This document shows, in pieces, positions 36,224 through 44,931 of a stretch of DNA of 64,000 nucleotides. Below the pieces are notes generated by a model, which saw nothing but the letters and a program-made list of their open reading frames with translations, did not search any database and was not told the origin of the DNA. Each line of letters begins with the position of its first letter. The first letter of the stretch is position 1. Origin of the DNA: Leisingera thetidis (lineage in GTDB: Bacteria; Pseudomonadota; Alphaproteobacteria; Rhodobacterales; Rhodobacteraceae); contig NZ_CP109787.1 in the NCBI RefSeq assembly GCF_025857195.1, positions 2,111,501 through 2,175,500 on the forward strand, written 5' to 3'. The translations under genes and the position numbers were made by a program.

Positions 36224-39200
36224 TCTGCTTCTCCCCTTCCTTGTCGTAGAAGACCGGATCAACGATCTTGGCCTTGTAGGTCTTGCCGTCGGTGCCCGGG
36301 AATTCGATCACCTCCCCCATCCGCTTGGGACCATGCTTGACCAGGCCCATGGCGATGCCGCGGCCCAGGGTCGCGGAGTGATAGGTCGAGGTCACCCGGC
36401 CGATCATGTTGCGCTGGCCGTTGGCATTGACGCCTTCACCCACCGCATAGGCGCCGTCGGGCAGCACCGAACCGTCCACGGTTTCCAGGCCGACCAGCTG
36501 CCAGCGTTCCGGATCGACCATGTGCGAGCGCGCTTGCGCGCGTTTGCCCAGATAGTCTTCCTTCTTCTTGGACAGCGCCCAATGCAGACCCAGATCCTGC
36601 GGGATCACGGTGCCATCGGTCTCGTCGCCGATCATGATGAAGCCCTTCTCGGCGCGCAGGATGTGCAGGGTCTCGGTGCCATAAGGCATGACGCCGAATT
36701 CCTTGCCTGCCTCCATCAGCGCGTCCCAGAACGCCTGGCCCTCGGAGGCCGCAACCGCGATCTCGTAGGACAGTTCGCCCGAGAAGGAGATCCGGTAGGC
36801 GCGGGCATCGAAGCCGCCGATCTGACCGTCACGCCACTCCATGAACGGCAGCGCCTCTTTCGAGACATCCATGCCGCCGCCGGCTGCCGCGTTCAGCTTC
36901 TCCAGCACCTTGCGGGCGTTGGGGCCGACCACAGCGATCTGGGCATACTGCTCAGTCACGTTGGCGACGTAGACCTTCATGTCCCACCATTCGGTCTGCA
37001 GCCATTCTTCCATCCAGCCGTGGATGCGCTCGGCACCGCCGGTGGTGGTGTGGCACAGGAAGGTGTCCTCGTCGATGCGGGCCACCACGCCGTCGTCCAT
37101 CAGGAAGCCGTTCTCCGAGCACATCAGGCCATAGCGGCATTTGCCGGCCTTCAGCGTGGACATCATGTTGGTGTACAGCATGTCCAGAAACTTGCCCGCG
37201 TCGGGGCCTTTGACGACCAGTTTGCCGAGGGTCGAGGCGTCCAGCAGGCCCAGGTTCTCGCGGGTGTTCTTCACCTCGCGGTTCACCGCGGCATGACGGT
37301 CCTCGCCCGGACGGGTGATGGCAAACGGGCGGCGCCACTGGCCGACCGGCTCCCAATCCGCACCGTTCTTGTCCATCCAGTCGTAGATCGGCGTCTTGCG
37401 CACCGGCTGGAAGATCTCGGCCCGTGCCTCGCCAGCGATCGCGCCCAGCGAGATCGGGTGGTACGGCGGCCGGAACGTCGTGGTGCCCACCGAGGGGATT
37501 TCCGCGTTCAGACTGTCAGCCAGAATGGCCAGGCCGTTGATGTTGGACAGTTTGCCCTGATCGGTGGCCATGCCCAGCGTGGTGTAGCGCTTGGTGTGCT
37601 CGACGCTCTCATAGCCCTCGCGCGCCGCCAGCTGCACGTCCGAGACCTTGACGTCGTTCTGGTAGTCCAGCCAGGACTTCATGCGCAGCTTGATGTCCGC
37701 CTTGGCGGGCATCAGCCAGACCGCTTCCATCTGCGCTTCGTCCTCGGATTCGCCCTTGGCAGCCGCCACGGACTTCGCCGGGAAGCCAGCCGCTTCGGCC
37801 GCCTTGGCGCCAGCCGCCGCTGCGTCTTCCAGCAGCGCGCCCAAGCCGAACTCGCCGTTCGCAGCGCCTGCCGGAACCACAAATCCCTGACCGTTGTCGC
37901 CCAGCGGCGGACGGGAGGCATCGGGGCGGAAGTTGGCGTTTTTCTCATCCCAGATCAGCTTGCCGCCGCAGTGGGACCACAGGTGCACCACCGGCGACCA
38001 GCCGCCGGACATGGCAACCGCGTCGGCCTCGACCTCTTCGCGGGCTCCGCCTTCGCCGTTCTGGGCGCAGATGGAGACCTGGGTCACGCATTTGCCGTCC
38101 TTCACCTTGGCGATGGCGCGGCCCAGCTCGACCCGGATGCCCTTTTCGCGGACCGCTTCCATCAGCGCGCCGCCGCCGGTTTCGCGGGTATCGACCACGC
38201 GGACCACTTCGACGCCGGCGTCATGCAGCACCAGCGCGGTGCGGTAGGCGTCGTCGTTGTTGGTGGCGACCACGACCTTCTGGCCCGGGTTCACACCCCA
38301 GTTCACCACATAGTCGCGCATCGAACCGGCCAGCATCACGCCCGGCACGTCGTTACCGGCAAAGGACAGCGGCCGCTCGATGGCACCGGTTGCGGTGACG
38401 ATCTGGCTGGCACGGACCCGCCACAGACGGTGGCGCGGGCCGCCCTGGCCCGGCGCGTGGTCGGTCAAGCGCTCATAGCCCAGGGCATAGCCGTGGTCAT
38501 AGACGCCGGAGCCCATGCAGCGGTCGCGCAGGGTGACGTTGTCCATCGCGCGCAGCTCAGCCAGGGTCTTCTCGATCCAGACCTCGGGTGCCTCGCCGTC
38601 GATGGTGCCGCCGTCGACCGGCGCGCGGCCGCCCCAGTGGCTGTTCTGCTCCAGCACCAGAACCTTGGCGCCCGACGCCGCAGCTGCCTTGGCCGCCTGC
38701 AGGCCGGCCACGCCGCCGCCGATCACCAGCACATCCGCAAAGAAGTAGAAGTGCTCGTAGGTGTCGGCGTCCTTCAGCTCCTTGTCGGGGGCTGCGCCCA
38801 GACCGGCGGACTTGCGGATGATCGGCTCATAGACGTGCTTCCACAGCGGACGCGGGTGGATGAACATCTTGTAGTAGAAGCCGGCGGTCAGGAACCGGGA
38901 CAGCTTGTTGTTGATCGACAGGACGTCGAACTCCAGACTGGGCCAGTGGTTCTGCGACTGCGCGGTCAGCCCCGAGAACAGTTCGGTGGTGGTGGCGCGC
39001 TGGTTCGGCTCGTAACGGTCGCCCACACCCAGCTGCATCAGCGCATTGGGCTCTTCGGACCCGGATGCGACAACGCCGCGCGGGCGGTGGTATTTGAACG
39101 AGCGGCCCATCATCACCTGGCCATTGGCCAAAAGGGCGGAGGCCAGGGTATCGCCGGCAAAGCCCTTCATGGACTTGCCGTTGAAGGTGAAGGCGATCTG

Positions 39201-39248
39201 TTTGGAGCGGTCGATCAGCCGGCCGTGCTTGGCAAGACGCGTGCTCAT
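36216..39248 (-). CDS. soxA: Sarcosine oxidase subunit alpha
   Basis: 1010-residue large subunit. An N-terminal ferredoxin-like domain (FNGKSMKGFAGDTLASALLANGQ) is followed by the NAD-binding Rossmann site VLVIGGGVAGLQAAKAAA (about 175-192). The C-terminal half from about residue 600 is a glycine-cleavage T-protein/folate-binding domain (RENLGLLDASTLGKLVVKGPD to GSVLPDGAY). Length and domain order fit heterotetrameric enzymes. It lies between soxD and soxG in the standard B-D-A-G order. Confidence 0.97.
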   Translation of the reverse strand: MSTRLAKHGRLIDRSKQIAFTFNGKSMKGFAGDTLASALLANGQVMMGRSFKYHRPRGVVASGSEEPNALMQLGVGDRYEPNQRATTTELFSGLTAQSQNHWPSLEFDVLSINNKLSRFLTAGFYYKMFIHPRPLWKHVYEPIIRKSAGLGAAPDKELKDADTYEHFYFFADVLVIGGGVAGLQAAKAAAASGAKVLVLEQNSHWGGRAPVDGGTIDGEAPEVWIEKTLAELRAMDNVTLRDRCMGSGVYDHGYALGYERLTDHAPGQGGPRHRLWRVRASQIVTATGAIERPLSFAGNDVPGVMLAGSMRDYVVNWGVNPGQKVVVATNNDDAYRTALVLHDAGVEVVRVVDTRETGGGALMEAVREKGIRVELGRAIAKVKDGKCVTQVSICAQNGEGGAREEVEADAVAMSGGWSPVVHLWSHCGGKLIWDEKNANFRPDASRPPLGDNGQGFVVPAGAANGEFGLGALLEDAAAAGAKAAEAAGFPAKSVAAAKGESEDEAQMEAVWLMPAKADIKLRMKSWLDYQNDVKVSDVQLAAREGYESVEHTKRYTTLGMATDQGKLSNINGLAILADSLNAEIPSVGTTTFRPPYHPISLGAIAGEARAEIFQPVRKTPIYDWMDKNGADWEPVGQWRRPFAITRPGEDRHAAVNREVKNTRENLGLLDASTLGKLVVKGPDAGKFLDMLYTNMMSTLKAGKCRYGLMCSENGFLMDDGVVARIDEDTFLCHTTTGGAERIHGWMEEWLQTEWWDMKVYVANVTEQYAQIAVVGPNARKVLEKLNAAAGGGMDVSKEALPFMEWRDGQIGGFDARAYRISFSGELSYEIAVAASEGQAFWDALMEAGKEFGVMPYGTETLHILRAEKGFIMIGDETDGTVIPQDLGLHWALSKKKEDYLGKRAQARSHMVDPERWQLVGLETVDGSVLPDGAYAVGEGVNANGQRNMIGRVTSTYHSATLGRGIAMGLVKHGPKRMGEVIEFPGTDGKTYKAKIVDPVFYDKEGEKQNV

Positions 39249-39297
39249 GTGCGCAGACCTTTCAAAAGAAAAGCGGATGTTTCAGTCAGGCGGCGGA

Positions 39298-39639
39298 TCA
39301 TTTCTGACCGTCCGAGAATTCGCGCCAGGTCCAGCCCGGGCGTTTGGCAGCGATCTTGTCCATGATCTCCTGCGTCGGCACAGAGGTCTGGGCGGTGTAG
39401 GTGCCAAAGACCTCCAGCGTCATGGTGCAGCGGGCGGCGTGGAACCACTTGCCGCAGCCGTTGGCATGGCGCCAGCGTTCGAAGTGAACGCCTTTGGGGT
39501 TTTCGCGCATGAACAGGTAGTCATGGAACTCATCGTCGCTGGAGCCGGGGCCAAAGCGCTTCAGATGCGCTTCACCGCCCGCGGCCAGTTCGGTTTCTTC
39601 GGCTTTGACGCCGCAATAGGGGCATTCAAGGATCAGCAT
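39298..39639 (-). CDS. soxD: Sarcosine oxidase subunit delta
   Basis: 113-residue zinc-binding subunit. Cysteine pairs ECPYCG near the start and NGCGKWFHAARC (about 61-72) provide the usual zinc site. Other conserved pieces are YLFMRENPKGVHFERW and VFGTYTAQTSVP. It stands 49 bases upstream of soxA on the same strand. Confidence 0.96.
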   Translation of the reverse strand: MLILECPYCGVKAEETELAAGGEAHLKRFGPGSSDDEFHDYLFMRENPKGVHFERWRHANGCGKWFHAARCTMTLEVFGTYTAQTSVPTQEIMDKIAAKRPGWTWREFSDGQK

Positions 39640-39844
39640 TTTGCGTGCTCCATGGAGAGGAATTCAGCGGCGCCGGGGCCGCGGCGCAGACCCGGGACCG
39701 CGCGCGCAGGCGCAGCCCGGCCCGCACATGCGGCGCCAGAGGCACGGATCTTCAGATATCGGGACGGACCCGCTGCCTGCCGCACTGCGGCAGGGCCATC
39801 GGCATCAGACACCATCCGGGCCGGAACGGTGCCGCCGGAAACCG

Positions 39845-39870
39845 GCGCGCCGCCGCAAGGGGCGGCGCGC
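39845..39870 (-). terminator. Hairpin after the 67-codon gene inside the sox operon
   Basis: GCGCGCCGCC (39845-39854) and GGCGGCGCGC (39861-39870), loop GCAAGG. On the minus strand it is followed by only a short T-run (GGTTTCC), so it may weaken rather than stop transcription into soxD. Confidence 0.5.
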
Positions 39871-39879
39871 CCGATTGCG

Positions 39880-40083
39880 TTATTGGCCGGAGCCTTCGAC
39901 TTCGCCTTCGATGGCGCTGCCGTCCGGCAGTTCGATGCGCAGGTCAGGCTCATCCACCGGGTTTGCGCCGCCAAAGACGAACCAGCCGATGACCACGACC
40001 GCGACCACGACACCGCCGAGGATGAACGCGAGCGCGCCGGTGCCAGGGCCGGAGCCGGAAGAGTTGCGGGATTGATCAGACAT
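39880..40083 (-). CDS. Single-pass membrane protein inside the sox operon, 67 aa
   Basis: 67 residues: a serine/glycine-rich start (MSDQSRNSSGSGPGTG), one strongly hydrophobic helix (LAFILGGVVVAVVVIGWFVFG, split here) and an acidic tail with DEPDLRIELPDG. The ATG at 40083 has a perfect AGGAGG six bases upstream. It lies between soxB (115 bases upstream) and soxD, on the same strand. No enzyme motif. Function unknown; the position suggests a link to sarcosine metabolism or membrane association, but this is inference. Confidence 0.7.
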   Translation of the reverse strand: MSDQSRNSSGSGPGTGALAFILGGVVVAVVVIGWFVFGGANPVDEPDLRIELPDGSAIEGEVEGSGQ

Positions 40084-40198
40084 GAGAGCCTCCTGTGCAT
40101 TTTGCGGTTCGGGGCTACAACGCCCGACCCCGCGCAGAGGTTCCCCGCCGGATCATGCCACGGCAAGGACATGCCTGGCTGTGTCGCAGGACGGTTCA

Positions 40199-41443
40199 TC
40201 AGTGGGCCACCCCGGCGGCGACGCTTTCGTCGATGAACTTGCCTTCCTTGAAGCGATTGATCGAGAACTCCTCGGTCAGCGGCGAATGGCCGGTGGCCAT
40301 CAGCTCTGCCATCGCCCAGCCGGAGCCCGGGATCGACTTGAAGCCGCCGGTGCCCCAGCCGCAGTTGACAAAGCAGTTCTGCACCGGGGTTTTCGAGATG
40401 ATCGGCGAGCGGTCGCCGGTCACGTCCACGATGCCGCCCCACTGGCGCAGCATCTTGAGGCGCGACACCATCGGGAAGGTCTCGACCAGGGCGCGCACGG
40501 TTTCCTCGATATGGTGGAAGGAGCCGCGCTGGGTGTAGTTGTTGAACCCGTCGGTGCCGCCGCCGATCACCATCTCGCCCTTGTCGGACTGCGACATGTA
40601 GCCGTGCACGGTGTTGGCCATCACGACCACGTCCATGCAGGGCTTGATCGGCTCGGAAACCATCGCCTGCAGCGCCACGGATTCCATCGGCAGACGGAAG
40701 CCCGCCATATCCGCCAGCACCGAGGCGTTGCCGGCCACGATCATGCCGATCTTGTCGCAATCGATCGGGCCTTTGGTGGTGTCGACGCCCACGGTGCGGC
40801 CGTTTTCGGTGCGCACGCCGGTGACTTCGCACTTCTGGATGATGTCCATGCCCATGTCGGAGCAGGCCCGCGCATAGCCCCAGGCCACCGCATCGTGGCG
40901 CGCGGTGCCGCCGCGCTCCTGCCACAGGCCGCCCAGCACGGGATAGCGCGGGCCGTGCAGGTTGATGATCGGCACCAGCTCCTTGACCCGTTCCGGGGTG
41001 ATCCACTCGGTCTGCACACCCTGCTGCTGGTTGGCATGGGCGGTGCGCTTGTAGCCGCGGATCTCATGCTCGGTCTGCGCCAGCATGATCACGCCGCGCG
41101 GGCTGAACATCACGTTGTAGTTCAGGTCCTGCGACATGGTCTCATACAGGCTGCGGGCCTTTTCATAGATCGCAGCCGAGGGATCCTGCAGGTAGTTCGA
41201 GCGGATGATGGTGGTGTTCCGGCCCGTATTGCCGCCACCCAGCCAGCCCTTCTCGATAATTGCGACATTGGTGATGCCGAAATTCTTGCCCAGGTAGTAG
41301 GCGGTGGCAAGGCCGTGCCCGCCCGCCCCGACGATGACGACATCGTAGTGGCGTTTGGGTTCCGGCGAGCGCCAGGCGCGCTCCCATCCGGTGTGATAGC
41401 GCAGGGCTTCCCGCGCAACAGCAAAGACTGAATAGCGTTTCAT
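40199..41443 (-). CDS. soxB: Sarcosine oxidase subunit beta
   Basis: 414-residue FAD/FMN-containing catalytic subunit of the DAO family. FAD-binding site VVIVGAGGHGLATAYYLGKN (about 30-49); other conserved segments are GWLGGGNTGRNTTIIRSNY, GVDTTKGPIDCDKIG and GWGTGGFKSIPGSGWAMAEL at the C-terminal FAD contact. It is the first gene of the sox operon (ATG at 41443). The 188 bases to the divergent ccmI gene must hold both promoters. Confidence 0.97.
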   Translation of the reverse strand: MKRYSVFAVAREALRYHTGWERAWRSPEPKRHYDVVIVGAGGHGLATAYYLGKNFGITNVAIIEKGWLGGGNTGRNTTIIRSNYLQDPSAAIYEKARSLYETMSQDLNYNVMFSPRGVIMLAQTEHEIRGYKRTAHANQQQGVQTEWITPERVKELVPIINLHGPRYPVLGGLWQERGGTARHDAVAWGYARACSDMGMDIIQKCEVTGVRTENGRTVGVDTTKGPIDCDKIGMIVAGNASVLADMAGFRLPMESVALQAMVSEPIKPCMDVVVMANTVHGYMSQSDKGEMVIGGGTDGFNNYTQRGSFHHIEETVRALVETFPMVSRLKMLRQWGGIVDVTGDRSPIISKTPVQNCFVNCGWGTGGFKSIPGSGWAMAELMATGHSPLTEEFSINRFKEGKFIDESVAAGVAH

Positions 41444-41631
41444 GAGCGAATCCGATGGTTCGTGTCTGTTAGCGGGTATGCCCGAAACGCATGCCGGACC
41501 CGTGCCGTTTATCGTCCCCTTTATGCGTTATTGCGACATATGCAACGGAGGCATTTCGACGGGCCGCGGCACATTGGCCCTTTTGTTCATCCGCCCCCGC
41601 CTATAGATGAAAGCCAAACTTCGGAGACGGC

Positions 41632-42870
41632 ATGGTTTTCTGGACAGTCACCGCCCTAATCGCTTTCTCGGCAGCCCTGCTGCTGGCAATGATCATCATC
41701 CGCGCCCGGGAGCAAGGCGAACCCGCCGCGGCCTACGACTTGCGCGTCTACCGCCAGCAGCTGCGCGAGGTCGGCAAGGATCTGGCCCGCGGCGTCATCA
41801 ACGAGGGTGACGCCGAGCGCATCCGCACCGAAATCTCCCGCCGCATCCTGGCCGCCGACGCCCAGCTGCAAAAGCGCAAGGGCGGACACGTTCAGCCCAG
41901 GGCCCTGTCACTGGGGTTTGCCATTGCCACCGCGCTGCTGGTCACTGGCGGCACCCTGGGCCTCTACTGGCAGCTGGGCGCGCCGGGCTATGGCGACCTG
42001 GGCCTGGAAACCCGCATCCAGCTGGCCGGCGAGCGCGCCGAAAACCGCCCCTCGCAGGCGGAGGCCGAGGCCGAGGTCGCCGCCCTGCCGAAACCGCAGG
42101 TGGAGGAAGGCTACGTCAAACTGGTCGAACAGCTGCGCAAGACCGCGGGCCAGCGCGAAAACGACGCTCAGGGCCAGGCGCTGCTGGCCCAGCACGAGGC
42201 CAACCTCGGCAACTTCAAACCCGCCTATGAGGCCAAGGCCAATTACATCCGGCTGGCAGAAGGCCAGGTCAACGCGCGCGACTTCACCGAACTGGCCGAG
42301 CTCAAGATCATGGCGGCCGGCGGCCATGTCTCGCCCGAGGCGCAGACCGACCTGCAAAAGGCCCGCGCCATTGATCCCGCGCACGGGCCTGCCCGCTATT
42401 ACTGGGGCCTGATGCTGGGCCAGATCGGCCGCCCGGACCTGGCCTACCGCGAATGGGCCGCCACCCTGCGCGACGGCCCGGCGGACGCGCCCTGGATCAA
42501 GGGCATCCAGGGCCAGATCGAGGAGATGGCCTTCCGCGCCGGTGTCGAATACCAGCCCATCCCCCCCGGCGGCGGCACCGCCCCCGCCCTGCCCGGCCCC
42601 AGCACCGAAGAGATGTCCTCCGCCAGTGAGCTCAGCCCCGAAGAACAGCAGGAAATGATCCGCGGCATGGTCACCCGGCTGTCGGACCGGCTGGCCACCG
42701 AGGGCGGCTCGGCCGAGGAATGGGCCCGCCTGATCGGCGCCCTGTCGGTTCTGGGCGAAACGGACCGTGCCCGCACCGTCTATGACGAGGCCCGCGGCGC
42801 CTTTGCGGCGGACGCCGAAGCGCTGGCGCTTCTGGACACCATCGCCGCCCAGGCAGGGATTGCAGAATGA
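41632..42870 (+). CDS. ccmI: Cytochrome c biogenesis protein CcmI
   Basis: 412-residue membrane protein that binds apocytochrome c and hands it to the haem ligation complex. N-terminal helix (VTALIAFSAALLLAMIII), a cytoplasmic loop with a leucine-zipper-like region (RQQLREVGKDLARGVINEGDA), a second helix (LGFAIATALLVTGGTLGLYW), then TPR-like helices in the periplasm. It is separate from the ccmABCDG cluster at 2.4-5.2 kb, as is common in Rhodobacteraceae. Overlaps ruvX by four bases. Confidence 0.92.
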   Translation: MVFWTVTALIAFSAALLLAMIIIRAREQGEPAAAYDLRVYRQQLREVGKDLARGVINEGDAERIRTEISRRILAADAQLQKRKGGHVQPRALSLGFAIATALLVTGGTLGLYWQLGAPGYGDLGLETRIQLAGERAENRPSQAEAEAEVAALPKPQVEEGYVKLVEQLRKTAGQRENDAQGQALLAQHEANLGNFKPAYEAKANYIRLAEGQVNARDFTELAELKIMAAGGHVSPEAQTDLQKARAIDPAHGPARYYWGLMLGQIGRPDLAYREWAATLRDGPADAPWIKGIQGQIEEMAFRAGVEYQPIPPGGGTAPALPGPSTEEMSSASELSPEEQQEMIRGMVTRLSDRLATEGGSAEEWARLIGALSVLGETDRARTVYDEARGAFAADAEALALLDTIAAQAGIAE

Positions 42871-43340
42871 TCCACGACGCGTTTGAAGACTTCGCCGCCG
42901 CCCTGCCGCCGATGAGCGCGCTGATGGGGCTGGACCTTGGCACCAAGACCATCGGCGTTGCCGTCTCCGACCGCATCGGCGCGGTGGCAACGCCCTTGGA
43001 GACCGTCAAGCGCAAGAAGTTCACGCTGGATGCCGCGCGGCTGCTGGAGATCATCAAGGACCGCGACATCAGCGGCATCCTTCTGGGCCTGCCCCGCAAC
43101 ATGGACGGCTCAGAGGGTCCCCGCTGCCAGTCGACCCGCGCCTTTGCCCGCAACCTCGGCCAGCTCACCGATCTGCCGATCAGTTTCTGGGACGAGCGGC
43201 TCAGCACCGTTGCGGCAGAAAAAGCGCTTCTTGAGGCGGATACGACACGCAAACGCCGCGCAGAGGTTATCGACCACGTCGCGGCCTCCTATATCCTCCA
43301 AGGCGCATTGGACCGGTTGCGGCATTTGAAGAACGGGTGA
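42867..43340 (+). CDS. ruvX: Holliday junction resolvase-like protein RuvX/YqgF
   Basis: 157-residue RNase H-fold nuclease of the YqgF family, thought to act in 16S rRNA 5' processing and/or Holliday junction cleavage. Catalytic elements are MGLDLGTKTIGVAVSD (first Asp), GILLGLPRNMDGSEG and PISFWDERLSTVAAEKAL, with a late Asp in RAEVIDHVAASYIL. The ATG lies inside the ATGA overlap with ccmI, so it is translationally coupled. Confidence 0.95.
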   Translation: MIHDAFEDFAAALPPMSALMGLDLGTKTIGVAVSDRIGAVATPLETVKRKKFTLDAARLLEIIKDRDISGILLGLPRNMDGSEGPRCQSTRAFARNLGQLTDLPISFWDERLSTVAAEKALLEADTTRKRRAEVIDHVAASYILQGALDRLRHLKNG

Positions 43341-43343
43341 AGT

Positions 43344-43577
43344 ATGACGGACGACGTATGGAAACGGGACGAAATCCAGTCCCCCTGCATCAAGATCTGC
43401 GTCGTCCACCCGGAGGCGCGCATCTGCACCGGCTGCTACCGTTCCATCGACGAGATCCGCGACTGGTCGAAAATGACCAACGAGGAACGCGCCGGCATCA
43501 TGAACGACCTGCCGGAGCGCGCCAGCAAACTGGTCAAGCGCCGCGGCGGCCGCAGCGCGAGGCTAAAGCGCGGTTAA
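43344..43577 (+). CDS. DUF1289 domain protein
   Basis: 77-residue protein with the DUF1289 cysteine pattern SPCIKICVVHPEARICTGCY, followed by the family-typical SIDEIRDWSKMTNEERAGIM. The four cysteines suggest a small zinc or iron-sulfur site. It begins three bases after the ruvX stop, making ccmI-ruvX-DUF1289 a likely operon. No function is known for the family. Confidence 0.9.
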   Translation: MTDDVWKRDEIQSPCIKICVVHPEARICTGCYRSIDEIRDWSKMTNEERAGIMNDLPERASKLVKRRGGRSARLKRG

Positions 43578-43631
43578 CGCGGCGCGCGGTGAGGTAAGCG
43601 CCTGTCAATCATGCGGAATAAGCACTGACCC

Positions 43632-43653
43632 AATGTTTCGCGCGCGAAACATT
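43632..43653. repeat. Perfect 22-bp palindrome
   Basis: The arm AATGTTTCGCG (43632-43642) is followed directly by its exact reverse complement CGCGAAACATT (43643-43653). It stands alone in the 171-base gap between two convergent genes. The outer parts TGTTTC...GAAACA match the arms of ParB parS sites, but the centre is CGCGCG and two bases longer than in canonical parS. No second copy was noticed in this window. Confidence 0.9.
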
Positions 43654-43748
43654 TTGGCAGGAGTGCTGACCTATTCACAGACACCGAGCCTTCGCCTGGT
43701 CCAGTTCCGTCAACGAAAATCGCATCGCACTTAGGCCATTAGCCACTG

Positions 43749-44093
43749 CTAAGAGATGAGGCAGCCTGCCTCATCAAAGAAGAACTTGACGCCGGGTTCT
43801 TTTGAGAAGTTCAGTGGAGGTTCTACAAAAACTTTGACAGCGACTAGAAACCCGTCTGGTGCTCCAGAACGGTATGGAGGCTGCGCGTTTTCTTCAATCT
43901 TCCAGCCTCTCTTCTTTGCAGAATTTACAATTGCTTCTTTTTGGAGACACACCGCTGCCGCAGCATCCTTGAGGAACCTGCCGTAAGAGTACTGAAACGC
44001 CCTGACGCCGCGAACATCCCAGGCGATCAAAGACTGATAAGCGAGGAGCAATAGGGCTAAGAAAAGTAGCAGTGAAAGAACGGCTTTATGCAT
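43749..44093 (-). CDS. Unknown membrane/secreted protein with lower-GC coding sequence
   Basis: 114 residues: N-terminal hydrophobic helix or signal (AVLSLLLFLALLLLAYQSLIA), then a soluble part with AAAAVCLQKEAIVNSAKKRG, DGFLVAVKVFVEPP and a C-terminal FFFDEAGCLIS. The coding region is visibly AT-richer than all neighbours, with many A/T third positions, which suggests acquisition or relaxed selection. ATG at 44093; ribosome site weak. A 10-bp inverted repeat (GATGAGGCAG at 43755 and its complement) sits in the last codons. No family recognised. Confidence 0.6.
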   Translation of the reverse strand: MHKAVLSLLLFLALLLLAYQSLIAWDVRGVRAFQYSYGRFLKDAAAAVCLQKEAIVNSAKKRGWKIEENAQPPYRSGAPDGFLVAVKVFVEPPLNFSKEPGVKFFFDEAGCLIS

Positions 44094-44123
44094 CAGTTCG
44101 AAAATCCTCTTTGAAAAAGCAGC

Positions 44124-44921
44124 CTACCCCTCCGCCAGCCACCCTGAGGTCCAATCCGCCAGTTCCGGGCGGAAATAGGCGATCATCCGGCCCTCTTCCG
44201 GCGCGCTTGCCCCCTCGCCCCAGGGCGCCACCCCGTGCAGGCACAGCCGGTGCATCAGGTAGGACTCGCCGGGCTTTGCGTGCACCGTGATCCGAGGGCA
44301 GGTCTCGAACACTTCGGCGCGGGCGGCGGTATAGGCGTCGGTCACATCGGTCTCCGCCCAGTCTGCCTGCGGCACGCCCTCGAAAGCGGCGGCAAAGGCG
44401 CGGCGCATGATCCTGTGGCTGCCTTCCCAGATCACCAGCGGCGCGGCATCGGGGCTGCTTTCGTTGAGCGGAATGCCCAGCACCCAGGCATGCGGTTCCT
44501 CCACCTTGCGGCGGCGGTGCCCGCCAAACAGCTTCACCCCGTCCACATGTGCCGCATCGCGCTTGACGCGGTAGCGGAAGGCGGCCTCGCCCTCGCCCGG
44601 GCGCGGCCGCGGATAGCCGGGAAAGACCGAGGACACCTGCGCCCGGTGCAGGTCCGCAATAGGGCCGTGGTTCTGCGTGATAAACTCAATCACCGCCCCC
44701 GCCAGCGGCGGCCCTTCGGGCAAGCGGCCTGCGGCGTCATTGGGCAGGGCATCGACGCCGATGAACCAGGTGCGCTCGCACTGGAACCACTCGGCACAGG
44801 CCGGATCGTCCAGCGCGGCCACCCCGTGCGGCAGGGCATCCGCCGCCCAGGCCGCGACCTGCGGGTCATGGCCGAACCGCACCCAGCCCTTGTCCTGATA
44901 CTGTGCAAACGGATCTTGCAT
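44124..44921 (-). CDS. Phytanoyl-CoA dioxygenase-like (2-oxoglutarate/iron) protein
   Basis: 265-residue protein that looks like a non-haem iron/2-oxoglutarate dioxygenase. It has a His-x-Asp in RDAAHVDGVKLFGG, the strand pair AWVLGIPLNE and PLVIWEGSH, and a late HRLCLHGVAPWG with the second histidine, followed by an arginine in GRMIAYFRPE. I choose ATG 44921 because GAGGG lies seven bases upstream; ATG 44927 is too close. It starts just inside the operon with the TSUP gene (44932-45786). Family is likely, substrate unknown. Confidence 0.6.
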   Translation of the reverse strand: MQDPFAQYQDKGWVRFGHDPQVAAWAADALPHGVAALDDPACAEWFQCERTWFIGVDALPNDAAGRLPEGPPLAGAVIEFITQNHGPIADLHRAQVSSVFPGYPRPRPGEGEAAFRYRVKRDAAHVDGVKLFGGHRRRKVEEPHAWVLGIPLNESSPDAAPLVIWEGSHRIMRRAFAAAFEGVPQADWAETDVTDAYTAARAEVFETCPRITVHAKPGESYLMHRLCLHGVAPWGEGASAPEEGRMIAYFRPELADWTSGWLAEG

Positions 44922-44931
44922 CTTCATACCC

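Noticed and set aside
36048..39365. Long plus-strand open frame of about 1100 codons opposite soxA
   Set aside because: It is the antisense shadow of the GC-rich soxA gene; its composition is histidine/arginine/glycine-heavy and no ribosome site or domain is present.
43632..43653. Calling the palindrome a true parS site
   Set aside because: The core differs from the canonical ACGT centre and the spacing is two bases longer; parB and oriC-type genes are not nearby.
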